Below are positions 12,077-22,808 of a DNA stretch of 57,334 bases, piece by piece (the stretch's first letter is position 1; each line of letters begins with the position of its first letter). The DNA is taken from NCBI GenBank assembly GCA_013115145.1, contig JAAPAO010000178.1:1-57334 (forward strand). Direction: 5' to 3'. The position numbers and the translations under genes were made by a program. The notes under the pieces are model-generated. The model was not told the DNA's origin and made no database searches. It worked only from the letters and a program-made list of their open reading frames with translations. The stretch comes from Perkinsus chesapeaki (Eukaryota > Perkinsozoa > Perkinsida > Perkinsidae).

Positions 12077-12184
12077 ATGTCGTTCAAGAGGTTCAAAATC
12101 CTATTCGTCACTCTGCTGATCCAGGCCCAGACTGTGTTCCATTGTGACATCAGACACCTGAATGCGTCTGATAACGCCACATAA
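12077..12184 (+). pseudogene. Truncated relative of the small secreted protein
   Basis: A 35-codon ORF starts MSFKRFKILFVTLLIQ and continues to an FHCD motif. This aligns without gaps to the signal peptide and first mature residues of the 10527-10784 product (MSF, an F at +3, TLL, Q, then HCD). After HCD the similarity ends and a stop follows (TAA 12182-12184). It looks like a degenerate paralog keeping only its secretion-signal exon. A functional micro-peptide cannot be excluded. Confidence 0.5.
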
Positions 12185-12238
12185 GTGGGCAGCAGCTATG
12201 CCGGTTTTGAGCCCAGCAAAGGAGCGGTTTAACCGTCT

Positions 12239-12897
12239 ACACCTTTATAATACCTAGTTCGTCCTTGGGAACATCAATTTCGCAGCGGCGGGCGAAGTTG
12301 AAGGTCCGAATCCGAAACCGTAAGATCTTTTCCGCGCTTGGGAAGTTCAATTTCGTCTTAGAACTTTCAATTCCGTCTCCACCCAGGAGGTGACTTCAAT
12401 TTCGCCCACTTAGGGAAGTCAATTTCGTGTTTCATACAATCAACTTCATCGTAGACTACGTGGTTAGAGAGTTTACTTTAAAAGTTTACTCGGTAGAGCA
12501 ATTGGCCATGACTCATGGCCCATGAGGACATGCCTGTCGGTGCTTAAGCTCATGCAATTCACATGCCTTTTTGAAGTTGAATGTCACATGCATCACGTGG
12601 CATACTTAACTTTTCAACACAGCCAATGTTGAGTTGTTGAAAGTTTAACTCTTTTAGAGTAAACTCTCTAACCACGTAGTCTACGATGAAATTAATTGTC
12701 TGAAACACGAAATTGATTTCCCTAAGTGGGCGAAATTGAAGTTACCTCCTGGGTGGAGACGGAATTGAAAGTTCTGAGACGAAATTGAACTTCCCAAGCG
12801 CGAAAAAGATCTTACGGTTTCGGATTCGGACCTTCAACTTCGCCCGCCGCTGCGAAATTGATGTTCCCAAGGACGAACTAGATATTGAAAAGGTGTA
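12239..12897. mobile_element. Foldback-type element with ~255 bp inverted arms
   Basis: The left arm (about 12239-12492) and right arm (about 12641-12897) are near-perfect reverse complements around a roughly 150 bp centre. Outer ends are ACACCTTTATAATACCTAG and its complement. Each arm contains several direct copies of a short word like GGAAGTTCAATTTCG, 20-35 bp apart, as in foldback elements whose arms are built from small repeats. No transposase is encoded, so it would be non-autonomous. The ORF running through the right arm at 12785-13039 is a by-product of these repeats. Confidence 0.85.
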
Positions 12898-14557
12898 CAT
12901 GCTTAGTCCCGAAGTATTGCCGAGACCTGTTTGCGCATGTCGCATTGCTATCAATTTCGACTATCTTTATAATGAGCAGGCTGGAGTTGGCGTTGGCAGT
13001 GGCGTCCACCATAATCGATACATTTGGCAGAGTAAATGACATGTGTAACTACTTCGTGCAGTACACAATGGAACGTAGTACGTATCACGCGTTTCACGCG
13101 TAAATGACGAAGTTTCCGTGTTTTACGTGTAGTGAGCAGTGGAATGTGTATTTCACAGGTGTTGTACATTACGCGGGTGCATCTCCAATATATATAGTAT
13201 ATATTGAATATGGCGGAAGCGTGTCGTGTTATTCGTCGCGAATGATTGGTGTTTTGTGTTCTTGGTGAAAAATGTTGAACGTTGTCTCGAATGGTCTCCT
13301 GGTATTATAAGTCCAGGGGCATTATACCACTGGTATGTATCTCTATAGAAAAATAGTTCTCAATACAAACACCCTAACAGTAACTGGTTGTCTGGCTGGT
13401 TATATCATATAACTTATATGGACGGGTTCGGTAGCAGCGTATACCTGTCTAGTCTACGCATGTCCCGCATCCTTTTAAAATATTCTCTTGAGTTCGTTGT
13501 CCCATTACCAAGTATGCCGGCACCCTTGAAATTGACTCTGCTCAGCACTGTAGAAGACGCGCCATCCAACAGGGAGACTGCATTCGAAGAGGCTGTGGTA
13601 CGTCTTCGTCTCCCCTTTCCGTGAAAAATCAATACAAGTGGGATAATCAAGCAGTATATCATTGTGCTGATCACTGGGGGCGTGAAAGGGAATTTAAGTT
13701 ATTGTGGGAGGGAACCACCGTGAAAGTCTACCACCATGGTGAGGTGGTAGGGTCAGCACAGTTTTTAGGCACACATGGCAGTGTACTTGTACACTGTACA
13801 AGTCGATCTTGATAGGCAGCAACACCCGAACTCAGAGTCCCGAGAGCCACCCAATTCATGAAAAACCATCGGCGTTGCCTTAGACCGACCGGTCACCGCT
13901 CAGCGATATGCCGGCGGAGTATACAATGAGTCTGTGATAAAGACTAATAATCAGAGGGAAAATCAATCTTGATTTCGATTCGGCGTCTCACACGCCCCGT
14001 GTGAGATTCCGGAAATCGGACTCAGATTGTGATTCTTGAGTGTTTTATTATGTTATGGATTCCACGGTGGAATTTCCACCTTATGACTGGTTTTTATCTA
14101 AAGCATATGCTAGATACAACTTCGAATGACCATGTTCGAATGCTTCGATATGATAGGCCAATCGCAAGCAATGAATAGCAGCTTTCACGAAGCGCCCTTC
14201 CGCGATTGGACGATTGGCGCCCTTGTTTGGACAGCTATGTAGAACGATTGTGATCGTTCAAAACACGATCCTGCTCCATCGGGCCACCACAAAAAGGTGA
14301 ACAGTATCGAAGTAATAGGTTATAAAGCGATGGTCAAAGCGTGTGTGGCCCGCATGCTGCGAACATTAAGTTTATGATTTATTTTGTCGCTAGTATCGAT
14401 TGAGCAATTGGGGTAGGCTGTTAATCCCGCCTATCTCGGGTCCCTGTGTACTTATGGGCATAGGGAGATGGGAGGACGAAGGTGACTTCTATTATATTCC
14501 GATGACTGTTCGACACGACAATATCTTTGTAATGGGAACCATGATGAAAAATTCATA
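12898..14557. other. Intergenic, mostly featureless
   Basis: No gene was supported. An imperfect palindrome of about 80 bp centres near 14006, with CTCACAC/GTGTGAG as its core, and a small hairpin (TACCACC/GGTGGTA) lies near 13729-13750. Frames at 13388-13812 have no recognisable protein features and no credible splicing. Confidence 0.45.
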
Positions 14558-15937
14558 CTAGAAATTAACAGCCTCTCTGATCGAGTCGGCAACACGATGT
14601 TTATTAGGGACATAGAACTCTTCCCATGCCAACGGAAAGGGGGTATCAAAGCCTGTCACGCGCTTAACTGGTGCCAGCAGCGATAGGAAGCAGTCTGCTT
14701 GAACCTTCGCTGCAATTTCAGCGCCTGACAAAAGGAGTGGACCCTCAAAGCCTCTGCTATCCTCCTTACCGAACCCATTTGTCATTGGTGCTTCGTGAGC
14801 TATGATACATCTCCCGGTCTTTTTGACCGAATTAACAACTGCATCCCGGTCCCATGGCAGAATGGTTTGCAAATCTATCACCTGCGGCCAGCGTAGACAT
14901 TAAAGCGATAAGAATCATCCTTACCTCTGTCGATATTCCCTCTTTGGTTACCATCTCCGCGGCCTCCATGCAGCGGTTCACTTGGTTGCCCCAGGCGATC
15001 ACCGTAACGTCGCTCCCTGGCAAGCCATCGCGACAGCGCTGATGAAGGGGCAAATCCTCACCTTCCCTGACGGTTTCGGCTTCTCCCAGTGGGATTTCGA
15101 AGTCACCAACAGGCACCTCATCGCTGCTCGCCCTATACAGGACTTTGGGCTCGAAGAATATACAAGGATTCCTGTCCCTAATACAAGCCAATAGCAGACC
15201 TTTGGCTTGTAGGGCAGATCGCGGTACTGCAATCTGAATGCATATGTTATGGATAGCACCTTAGGGGGCTCCTACCTTCAGGCCGGGGCAATGAGCAAAG
15301 AATGCTTCGACGCTTTGACTGTGGTACAGTGCACCATGGCCCACAGCACCGCAAGGAGCGCGGAAGGTGACACCGCCAACATTGTAGGCCCCAGAAGCGC
15401 GGTAGCGATATCTGCGCTTGCTTGACCGGCAGGCGGGTAGCAGGTAGCTCACTTGGCTCCTTCGTTGACAATTTGATCGAAGGCTGGATAAATGTAGTCG
15501 GCGAATTGGATTTCGGCGATGACATCATGGCCTCCAGTGGCCGCCATGCCAAATGCGAAACCAGCAATTCCCTAAGAGAACGGATTCGAATGAAGCTGAC
15601 TGGCGGGCTCACTTGCTCCGTTAGGGGAGAGTTGAATACCCGGTTTGGTCCGAAGCGATCTCGCATATTAACTGAGCATCGAAAAACTCCACCGAATGCA
15701 ACATCCTCGCCTGAGAGACACTCGGGTTTACGGCAAGCCTGCAGCAAGGCTACCGAACATGACGGTCTTCGGATTTGTCTCCAACGCCACAGTCATAGCC
15801 GAGTTGATGGCCATGAACATGTTCATGTTCTCAGTGGGCCCCGAGTGTGCCCTAGACCCACCACGGTGGGGGAATCTTATAGCGCGACCATTCCCACCGA
15901 GACATTTGCGGCTCAGGCTTAGGGCCATGAATAACAA
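14558..15937 (-). CDS. BCKDHB: Branched-chain 2-oxoacid dehydrogenase E1 beta subunit, mitochondrial
   Basis: Beta subunit of the thiamine-diphosphate-dependent E1 component. It works with E1 alpha to decarboxylate the 2-oxoacids of valine, leucine and isoleucine in the mitochondrial matrix. Translation from ATG 15937 gives a short basic, hydroxylated N-terminus (likely transit peptide) followed by family motifs in order: [119 protein letters not shown] and GFDTPFP. The C-terminus is a short helix ending at TAA/TAG near 14558. At least seven introns of 41-45 nt interrupt it; the one at 14725-14769 is 45 nt with no stop, so an unspliced ORF reads through. The start is only 97 bp downstream of the enoyl-CoA hydratase stop, and both lie on the same strand. 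Confidence 0.95.
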
Positions 15938-16033
15938 ACAAAACTAGATCCGCCAGGTAGATGTAACAAGCACAACAAGTCTACTTTACAATGAAGAAAC
16001 TCACTAACAAGCACGAGTGCCCCGCCGGGCGTA

Positions 16034-17346
16034 TCACTGATTTGTCCACTTCGCCTGACGCTTCTCGCTAAAAGCTGTCATTCCTTCCTTTCTGTCCTCC
16101 AACGCCCATGTGGAATGGAAAGCAGACCTCTCGAACCTGAGCAGCAAGAATGAACTTGCCGAGGTGGTGAGTCCAAAGTATACGAGGCACACAAACGCTG
16201 TCAAGTCAGAGTTTCGCGTTGGCCAATGGGCCGTGTGAGAAGGGTCACGTCGGAGGCGTTATGGCAAAAAACGAGTCGGTTAATCCGACTCCAGCCAAAG
16301 GCCTCTGAGTTGTTGCTGTAAGGTTCCCCGAAAGTACATTCGGAAGCACAGCTATGTGTGGGGCGAATCACAATGACGAATGGTTGCTCTCGGGAGCGAG
16401 CTGATCGATATGAGGTGAGGCTCACCTCAGTCCTTCAGCCAGAGTTGTCTCATAGGCGCGATTGACAACCTCCTTCGCCATTGCAATGGCAGGAGCCGAC
16501 AACGACGCTATTTGCTCAGCCATCTCAACAGCCTTAGGGACGAGCTCATCTGCAGGATACACCTGTTCAGGCAGATGGGGTAGTCTGCGAAGGGCGGTCC
16601 GCCTACATGAGAGACTAGTCCCCGTTTAAGAGCTTCATCCGCGTGCATGCGCCTTCCGGTGAGGCAAAGCTCCATGGCTAGGCTCTTGCCAACTACTCTA
16701 GTCAATCTCTGGCTGCCACCAGCACCGGGAATGGTGCCCAAAAGTACCTATGGGACGACTACTCATCGAGAGCTAGCCTAAACAGGTCACCTCTGGCTGA
16801 CCGAAGACAGCTTTTTCACTGGCCAGTGCGATATCACACATCATAGCGAGCTCGCACCCGCCGCCCAAAGCATAGCCGTTAACAGCCGCGATGACAGGCT
16901 TCTTAATTTGAGCCAAGTCTTGCCAGAACCCTAGCATGTTCTCCTTACAGACCTCTGCCATGGTCTCTCTGCTGTTCATTTCCTTAATATCAGCTCCGGC
17001 AGCGAACGCCTTCTCGCCGGTGCCAGTGATGACTATGGCGCGCACACTGTCGTCCTTGTCAAGAGCACTGGTCACGGAACTGAGCTCGGTCATGAGCTCG
17101 TCGCACAAGGCATTGAGGGCCTTGGGACGGTTAAGCCTGAGCCGAAGGAGACGATCGCACCGGCAAAGCAGAGCAGCAGCAGCCACGTTACGTTATTAAC
17201 GCTGTCCCTTTGTCGGCGTTGACGTCTACTAGAATGTTCTTGTAGCCGGAGTAAGAAGAGAACCCTCTGTGGAGTGCGGCGATGGCACTCACTCGCGGAA
17301 CGAAGTTCTGGGCAGCGCGGCGAGCAATTGAGTGAAATGACAACAT
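16034..17346 (-). CDS. ECHS1: Enoyl-CoA hydratase (crotonase), mitochondrial
   Basis: Crotonase-fold hydratase adding water to trans-2-enoyl-CoA in fatty-acid beta-oxidation and in valine and isoleucine breakdown. The first exon begins at ATG 17346 with an Arg/Ser/Ala-rich transit peptide ([15 protein letters not shown]...). A 55 nt intron joins ALIT to [15 protein letters not shown]. Diagnostic motifs follow: [11 protein letters not shown] (oxyanion hole), [20 protein letters not shown] with a catalytic Glu, FGQPEV, then [14 protein letters not shown] with the second catalytic Glu position read as Gly-Ala-Gly in this frame, and [20 protein letters not shown]. The last exon ends KRQAKWTNQ and TGA at 16034-16036. 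Family length (about 290 residues) is met. Immediate same-strand linkage to E1 beta suggests shared catabolic control. Confidence 0.9.
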
Positions 17347-17478
17347 TAAGAGGGAGAAAAGTCTACTAAATAATGAAGTAATTAATAACGCAAGACCGAA
17401 GCAAGAAGGATGAACTCAACACAGCGGTACAGTAAAACGAGGAGGTTGATCATGGTACATGTGGGACGCGGGAGAGTG

Positions 17479-20400
17479 CTACTGATACTGTCTAAGGTCG
17501 TTGCATACTCTTGAGGCCTCACTGTTGGGGTCCTCACACCCTGGACTCGAGCCTGCTTCCTTATAGTTGCAGCAGCAATCATGATAACCCAGCCATGGGG
17601 CCCTCCACTCTAGGTAAGCTGGAGCGCACTCGTCAGGGAAAACATATTGGGCGGGTGAGATCACGAACGGCTCTGTCGGGCTCACTGAGACCGAGAACTC
17701 CACATGGTCCACGCAAGGCCTCAGACTGCCTTGGCACCAGCATGCCAGGTACTCCCCTGCAGACACGGTCTCGGCGTCTACGATGCCGAAGTCAAAAGCC
17801 AAGCATTGAGTCGAATGTGAGGGGGCCTGGCAGCCCTCACTCCGCCCAGAGGCTCCCATGCCTTCAAGCGCTCCAGGGCTGACCGAGCATGGGTCAGTGC
17901 CGCTGGGAACGGGATCGGTCGGCCGTTGCTTAATCATTAGTTTGTCACCAGGATCCAAAGGCCGACTGTCAGGAGCTATGTACACCACGCACTTGGAGTG
18001 CTGCTCGCATTGGAGTGGCCTCGTAGGATCCGGAGAAAAGCGCGTCAGAGCCAAGATGCCGCCTGGGGTCTTGTAGTCGCCAGCGGAGTCGCTGCAGCCA
18101 TCGCTGGCACGGCACCAACATATCAATATAGTGATCCCTGTTCGAGAACCGTCAAAGACCTCGAAGTCTCGCCAGACGCCATCACCGTGGAGGAACTCGG
18201 TACGATACTCAGACCCATCCACTGCGCGAGAGGTCATGATGGCAGGGTCAGAGGGAGGCCAGTATCCGATGCTCGACAGCGAAGAGGTGCATTCGACTGT
18301 TCCGGTGAATGCCGACAGTCGAATGCGGTCCCCCGCGGTGAGTCCATGACCAGCGTACTTCGAGATGACACATGTGTACCCCCAGCGGCACACATGGTAG
18401 TTGCTGTCGTGATCGGGACCAGAGACCACGAGGAGACCTGCGAGGCCACCGGACCACAGCGCATCCTGCAGAGAGCAGCAGGAGGAGGCGCACCAGCAGA
18501 CCTTGTACTCCCCCGTCATAGAGATGGTCACATTCGGCCACTCCAAAACGGTGAGATTGGCAGGGCCGCGACCCGTCGCATTCACCGAGTAGACGACAGG
18601 AACCGACTCGGGCATGTAAACAGCGTTGTGATGACGGCGCGAGCCAGGTGCCCCACAATAAGGCACTTTGGTGATGGCTATAGTAGAGGACTGGTCCAGG
18701 CCAACTCCGACAACATACACTGTGGTAGGCCGATAAGGAGCCAGATTACGCTCACGTTGACCACTTACAGCGGAACCCGCTCGCCACCACATATAGCCGG
18801 CGCTGGTCAATGACGGCAGCTCTTGCAAGTAGAGCCCTCGAAGATCGAAGGCGGCAACGGCAAGGTCCCAGCTGCTGGTGAACAGCCATGGGCTGATAGC
18901 GCTGTCACGGTCGGACTGGCCCCAAACTATGGCCCCTCGCGCCGCTGCACCATTACTTTCCCGCGGCCTCCTCGAGTTGGCGCTCACTGCGCTGTCCCCG
19001 CTAGTAGACACAAGTGGCTCTCTTATGACCCTGACCGGCAGAGGCCGCTGACGGCGCAATTCCAGCCTCATATCACTGAGTTTGACACGCTCTTCCGCGT
19101 TGGATTGGGCGACCTGGAAACGCACTGTGGACTGTGGTGACTCGAGTAAGGTTTCTTCAATGGCAATCGTCATTCCACCGTTGGGTATCTTGCCACCCTC
19201 TACACCACAGCCACCATAGACAACCTGGTCTCTGGTTCCCAAGGCGGTGTAACCGCCCCCGAAGGCTGTGCCGTGGTGCTGAGCCCAAACCTCAAACGCC
19301 TGTCCCTCCACAGCAGCAGCACCGCTGCTTGTGGACTGCAGCTGTAACGCGGCGACGTCGTCACAGCGCCTCAGGTCGCACACAGTAACCGTGCGGTCCA
19401 ACCCGCCCTTGCCCGGCCTGGGGAGGACATTCACAACATTACAAGTGCGACCTGGTGAGCCCAGTGATGCGCAGTAGTTAAGGCACTCCCTGATAGTCAA
19501 CCTTCCATGGGCTCTAGCAAGACCTCCGGCGTCGAGGGCCACACAGTCTGGCCCTACTGATGTAGCGAAGGTCCTCACCAGAGACCACTGCTCGGGAAGA
19601 GAGGATGACCAATTTGTTATGGGCAGCTGGCCCACTCTGCAGTCCTCAGCAGGTATGGCACCGATACTGCTGATCACAAATGACCCCCTAACGGCCGTGA
19701 ACTCCCAAGGAAGGTCGACCTCGAGGGTCACCGTTGGAGCCAGACCATCGGATGCGCAGCTGAGATCAGTTATGTTCTCTAGCTCTCGTCTGTTGGCGGC
19801 GGGCAATGGCCAGCACGGATGAAAGCTGGCGGTCCCTGAGGCAGCGTCAATCTCGACGAAGGGAGCGTTGCCGGGTGGACCAGGACTAGAGAACCAGGAG
19901 GTGGTCCCCTCGGTGAGTAGGCGAGTGCCGTCCACCGGGGACCAGAAGTCCGCGTCACCCGATGCGGTGAGGGTCTCATTGGTGTCGTAGATGAAAATAG
20001 AATCGAGAGTTCGAACCGCTAGGAAGTCGGAACCCGAGGAGAGGCTGAGGCCAACAGCCAGGGACGAGGCGCCTAGAGACCAAGTGCCCGAGACCACTGG
20101 GTTCAGGTACTGGTCCAGGGATAGGGCAGAGACGGTCCCAGTGGTGCACGCTACGAAGACCCAATCACCCTGCATTCCGAACGAGCCACACTGGAGATCA
20201 GCAATGCCGCCGACCTCACAGAGGTCGTCTACAGCGGCAACAGGCACACTAAGATCGACCATGGTCCACCAGGATACACCACCGGCGAAGGTGCCAGCGA
20301 CCAAGAAGGCACCATGAGGGCACCAGGACAAGGCCGACACGGGCTCGCCTACCTGAGCCATCGCCATCACCGAGGACAGCACCGGTTCAAGCCGGAAGAG

Positions 20401-21204
20401 GAATACTCTACCGAGGCTGTTGCCAACAGCTACGACGTCGGTGGTGTTCGGAGAGAAGGCTATGGTGTTGAACGAGCTCGGCTCCGCCTCCACCCTGAGG
20501 ACCGAGTACTCCATAGCAGCACCGAACGTGACGTTCCACACAGTGGCCCGACCGTCGGCACTAGACACGGCCATGAGACCCTCCTGAGAGGCAACGCCTG
20601 TGATAGGGGCACCATCAAGGCTGGCTACACCGGCCCAGAGTTCGGACCCGCTAGTGGCGTCCCAGAGCCGGACAGTGCCATCGGTGTGCCCACCGATGAC
20701 GACACCCTCGGGCCCGGCAGCAACGGCGCTGACATGCGCACTTCCGAGGAGCCTTCTCGGTGGCGGTACAATACCGTCTTGAATGGCAAAGGTGTCGTGT
20801 TGGATGACGGTAACGGGAAGGCTGGTGGTGGAGGACAGATCAAAGCTGCGCCCCCCATCCGAGGAAAAACAGGCTCGGCCAGTCCCAGGATGCTGAGCAC
20901 GCAAGCTACATAGGAGTTTGAAGACGCCGGTGTTATTATGAAAGCCACTAGGGACCTCTGGAGAACACTTTCCAGGCGGCGAGAGGAACCTGGTCCCACC
21001 AGCCAAGGCGCCACAAGTGCCGCCAGATGGAACAAGGACCACAGAGCTGATCGATTGCAACTGGCGACCCGCGACGTGCAAAGTGAAGGGCGCGAACTGC
21101 ACGATACAAGTCGAGGCCGCACTGCTACCAGCTTCGATCCAGACACGGTAGATCTCGGGGCCTAGGGACGCGGCCAACGGGAGAAGTGTGAGGAGGTGCA
21201 ACAT
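17479..21204 (-). CDS. Large secreted or surface protein with WD40-type repeats and CWC cysteine modules
   Basis: One long open frame of about 1,240 residues from the preferred start at 21204. That Met opens a good signal peptide (MLHLLTLLPLAASLG). The frame also extends upstream to 21360, but that stretch has no secretion signal. Residues about 150-430 resemble WD40 blades (GHTDGTVRLWDATSGSELW is the clearest). The last ~330 residues hold at least three cysteine modules of a shared pattern: VCWC or ICWC or ACWC, a downstream Cys, a Gly-rich stretch, then Cys-x-x-Gly/Ser-x-Cys and an L-x-x-GD motif. Numerous Asn-x-Ser/Thr sites fit an extracellular location. No transmembrane anchor is obvious at the C-terminus, which ends DLRQYQ. 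WD40 domains are usually intracellular, so a secreted one is unusual. The coding strand lies between ECHS1 (133 bp downstream) and a charged coiled-coil gene. In-frame introns without stops could be hidden. Function unknown. Confidence 0.75.
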   Translation of the reverse strand: MLHLLTLLPLAASLGPEIYRVWIEAGSSAASTCIVQFAPFTLHVAGRQLQSISSVVLVPSGGTCGALAGGTRFLSPPGKCSPEVPSGFHNNTGVFKLLCSLRAQHPGTGRACFSSDGGRSFDLSSTTSLPVTVIQHDTFAIQDGIVPPPRRLLGSAHVSAVAAGPEGVVIGGHTDGTVRLWDATSGSELWAGVASLDGAPITGVASQEGLMAVSSADGRATVWNVTFGAAMEYSVLRVEAEPSSFNTIAFSPNTTDVVAVGNSLGRVFLFRLEPVLSSVMAMAQVGEPVSALSWCPHGAFLVAGTFAGGVSWWTMVDLSVPVAAVDDLCEVGGIADLQCGSFGMQGDWVFVACTTGTVSALSLDQYLNPVVSGTWSLGASSLAVGLSLSSGSDFLAVRTLDSIFIYDTNETLTASGDADFWSPVDGTRLLTEGTTSWFSSPGPPGNAPFVEIDAASGTASFHPCWPLPAANRRELENITDLSCASDGLAPTVTLEVDLPWEFTAVRGSFVISSIGAIPAEDCRVGQLPITNWSSSLPEQWSLVRTFATSVGPDCVALDAGGLARAHGRLTIRECLNYCASLGSPGRTCNVVNVLPRPGKGGLDRTVTVCDLRRCDDVAALQLQSTSSGAAAVEGQAFEVWAQHHGTAFGGGYTALGTRDQVVYGGCGVEGGKIPNGGMTIAIEETLLESPQSTVRFQVAQSNAEERVKLSDMRLELRRQRPLPVRVIREPLVSTSGDSAVSANSRRPRESNGAAARGAIVWGQSDRDSAISPWLFTSSWDLAVAAFDLRGLYLQELPSLTSAGYMWWRAGSAVSGQRERNLAPYRPTTVYVVGVGLDQSSTIAITKVPYCGAPGSRRHHNAVYMPESVPVVYSVNATGRGPANLTVLEWPNVTISMTGEYKVCWCASSCCSLQDALWSGGLAGLLVVSGPDHDSNYHVCRWGYTCVISKYAGHGLTAGDRIRLSAFTGTVECTSSLSSIGYWPPSDPAIMTSRAVDGSEYRTEFLHGDGVWRDFEVFDGSRTGITILICWCRASDGCSDSAGDYKTPGGILALTRFSPDPTRPLQCEQHSKCVVYIAPDSRPLDPGDKLMIKQRPTDPVPSGTDPCSVSPGALEGMGASGRSEGCQAPSHSTQCLAFDFGIVDAETVSAGEYLACWCQGSLRPCVDHVEFSVSVSPTEPFVISPAQYVFPDECAPAYLEWRAPWLGYHDCCCNYKEAGSSPGCEDPNSEASRVCNDLRQYQ

Positions 21205-21483
21205 CAGACCGGTGCGGGCATGCGAAACGAATTGGCACCAGTGGCATTGACAGGAGGTGGACTGAGACTCGACACACGCAAGTCGGATACGTTGAAGGAG
21301 AAAGGCAGGAGTACCAAGATAGGTATATACGGTGGTATTAGGAGGAACTGTCATCATCATTTATGCGGCAAGTGGTGGTAAGAAACAGGGGTCGAGCTCC
21401 GCCTGGGGTCTCATTGGTCTGTGCTCCCTACCTCTATACCTAACATCGCCGATCAACAATCCCCCATAATCCCACAGGCCATG

Positions 21484-22521
21484 TTACTTAGCAAAAAGCT
21501 CATCATACGAGGCAGTACCCTCCGCATGGCTGGCCGTGGCTTGAGGTGTCACCTTCTTGGAAGACTCCTCTAAAAACACCACCACCATCAACAACACCCC
21601 CAAGGCGGCCTAGTACTACCAGCAGCCATGGCCTTCCTGACCTGTGCTTTCAACTCGGCCTTCCGTCGTTGCGCCTCCTCACGCTCCTGTCTCTTCTTCT
21701 CCTCATCAGCTGCACTGGCAGCGGCAGCAGCAGCCTGACCATGGCATTTGTCAATCCGACCAGGTACCCCATTTACCTGTTTCTTAGCCTTTTCCTCAGC
21801 CTCTTGCTGTGCCTTCTTCTTCCTCTCCAGCTCCATCATTTGTGCCGGTGTAAGGCCTTCCTCCCTGATGCGCTCCTTCTCCTCGGCGGCCTTCTTCTGT
21901 TCGCGCTAAACCCAACCGCTACCCCTTCCCGTATGGTCAGCGCTATTACCATTTTCCTCAAGTGGGCCGGTACATAGATACCAGGCTTGGCCTCATCCGC
22001 AGCCTTCTTAGCAGCGGCCCTACGTCATACCGTACCCTCCCCTCAGAGCCGCCAGAACTACCTTTCGGCCTCCTCATGCTCGTGGCGCTTCTCCTCTTCC
22101 TCCACTTCAGCTGCAACATCAGCCGCCGTCTTCCCCCATGCAACTTTACCTGCTAAAATCTATCCAACCTAAGGTTCTAAACCCCCCATTACTCTCCGTC
22201 TCGGCGGTCTCGGCTGCCTGAGCTGGCTCCACTGGGGCCTTGGGCTCATCCTTGGCGATGAGATCGGTCTTGACCACCTTAGCCTCGGTCTTAACGGATG
22301 GCTCAGCACCGCTCACGATTGCAGTGAAGTTGTCCTGGATCGTGCGCCCGTAAAAGTCAGTTGAAAGACACCTTGCGTACCTCCAGACCATGGCCCTCTT
22401 GGGAGTCGTCCTGATTCTCCTCTACCTTGGCCTCCTCCTTCAGCTTGGCCGTCATATTAAGGGACTTTACCTTCTTCTTTTTCTTAGCAAATAAAGCTCC
22501 TAATCCCGCAGTTGTAGACAT
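21484..22521 (-). CDS. Charged coiled-coil protein, possibly CDV3-like
   Basis: Spliced gene from ATG 22521 (MSTTAGLGALFAKKKKKVKS) to TAA 21484-21486. Exons read in order: a Lys-rich start; an acidic, Ala/Pro-rich segment (DNFTAIVSGAEPSVKTEAKV); WGKTAADVAAEVEEEEKRHE; a conserved-looking GIYVPAHLRKM; long Glu/Lys/Arg heptads (TPAQMMELERKKKAQQEAEE); and a last exon ending ASYDELFAK. Introns are about 42-70 nt. The FAKKKKK start and the YVPxHLR motif loosely recall the animal/plant CDV3 protein, but this is a weak match. Likely cytosolic or nuclear, with no membrane segment or signal. Its start lies 287 bp from the start of the divergent flippase gene, so the two probably share a promoter region. 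Confidence 0.65.
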
Positions 22522-22808
22522 CTTGGAATATAAACAATAACCTACCCACGTGCGACGGTAAAGCTAACCCCCTACCCCCTCAATCACCTTGCCCTACTAT
22601 CTCTTCATCAGGCTGGTGAGCAGAAAATGTAACTGGCGCACGCCCCAATAATCGATTTGAATGCCCCGTGCGCAGCACTTTCGGTTGGAGCAGAGACTGC
22701 TCGTGAAGAGAGTTGTATTATAGGGATTACTGCTGTAACCGTCTTGCCTTCATCTTTCGGTATGAGTGAGCTTGGTGGTAATAGTGGCGTCATTAGTGTT
22801 TCATTTGT
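22522..22808. promoter_or_regulatory. Bidirectional intergenic (promoter) region
   Basis: A 287 bp gap separates the starts of two divergent genes, the coiled-coil gene (-) and flippase 1 (+). It marks a strand switch from the minus block (14.5-22.5 kb) to the plus block (22.8-40.3 kb). No specific motif was identified; the role is inferred from gene orientation. Confidence 0.4.

Noticed and set aside
12785-13039. 84-codon ORF
   Set aside because: It reads through the right arm of the foldback element.
15422-15922. 166-codon plus-strand ORF
   Set aside because: Antisense shadow of the E1 beta gene.
17998-18813. 271-codon plus-strand ORF
   Set aside because: Antisense shadow of the large WD40/CWC gene, whose frame has signal peptide and repeated motifs.
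20314-20913. 199-codon plus-strand ORF
   Set aside because: Antisense to the WD40 region of the minus-strand gene; no motif of its own.
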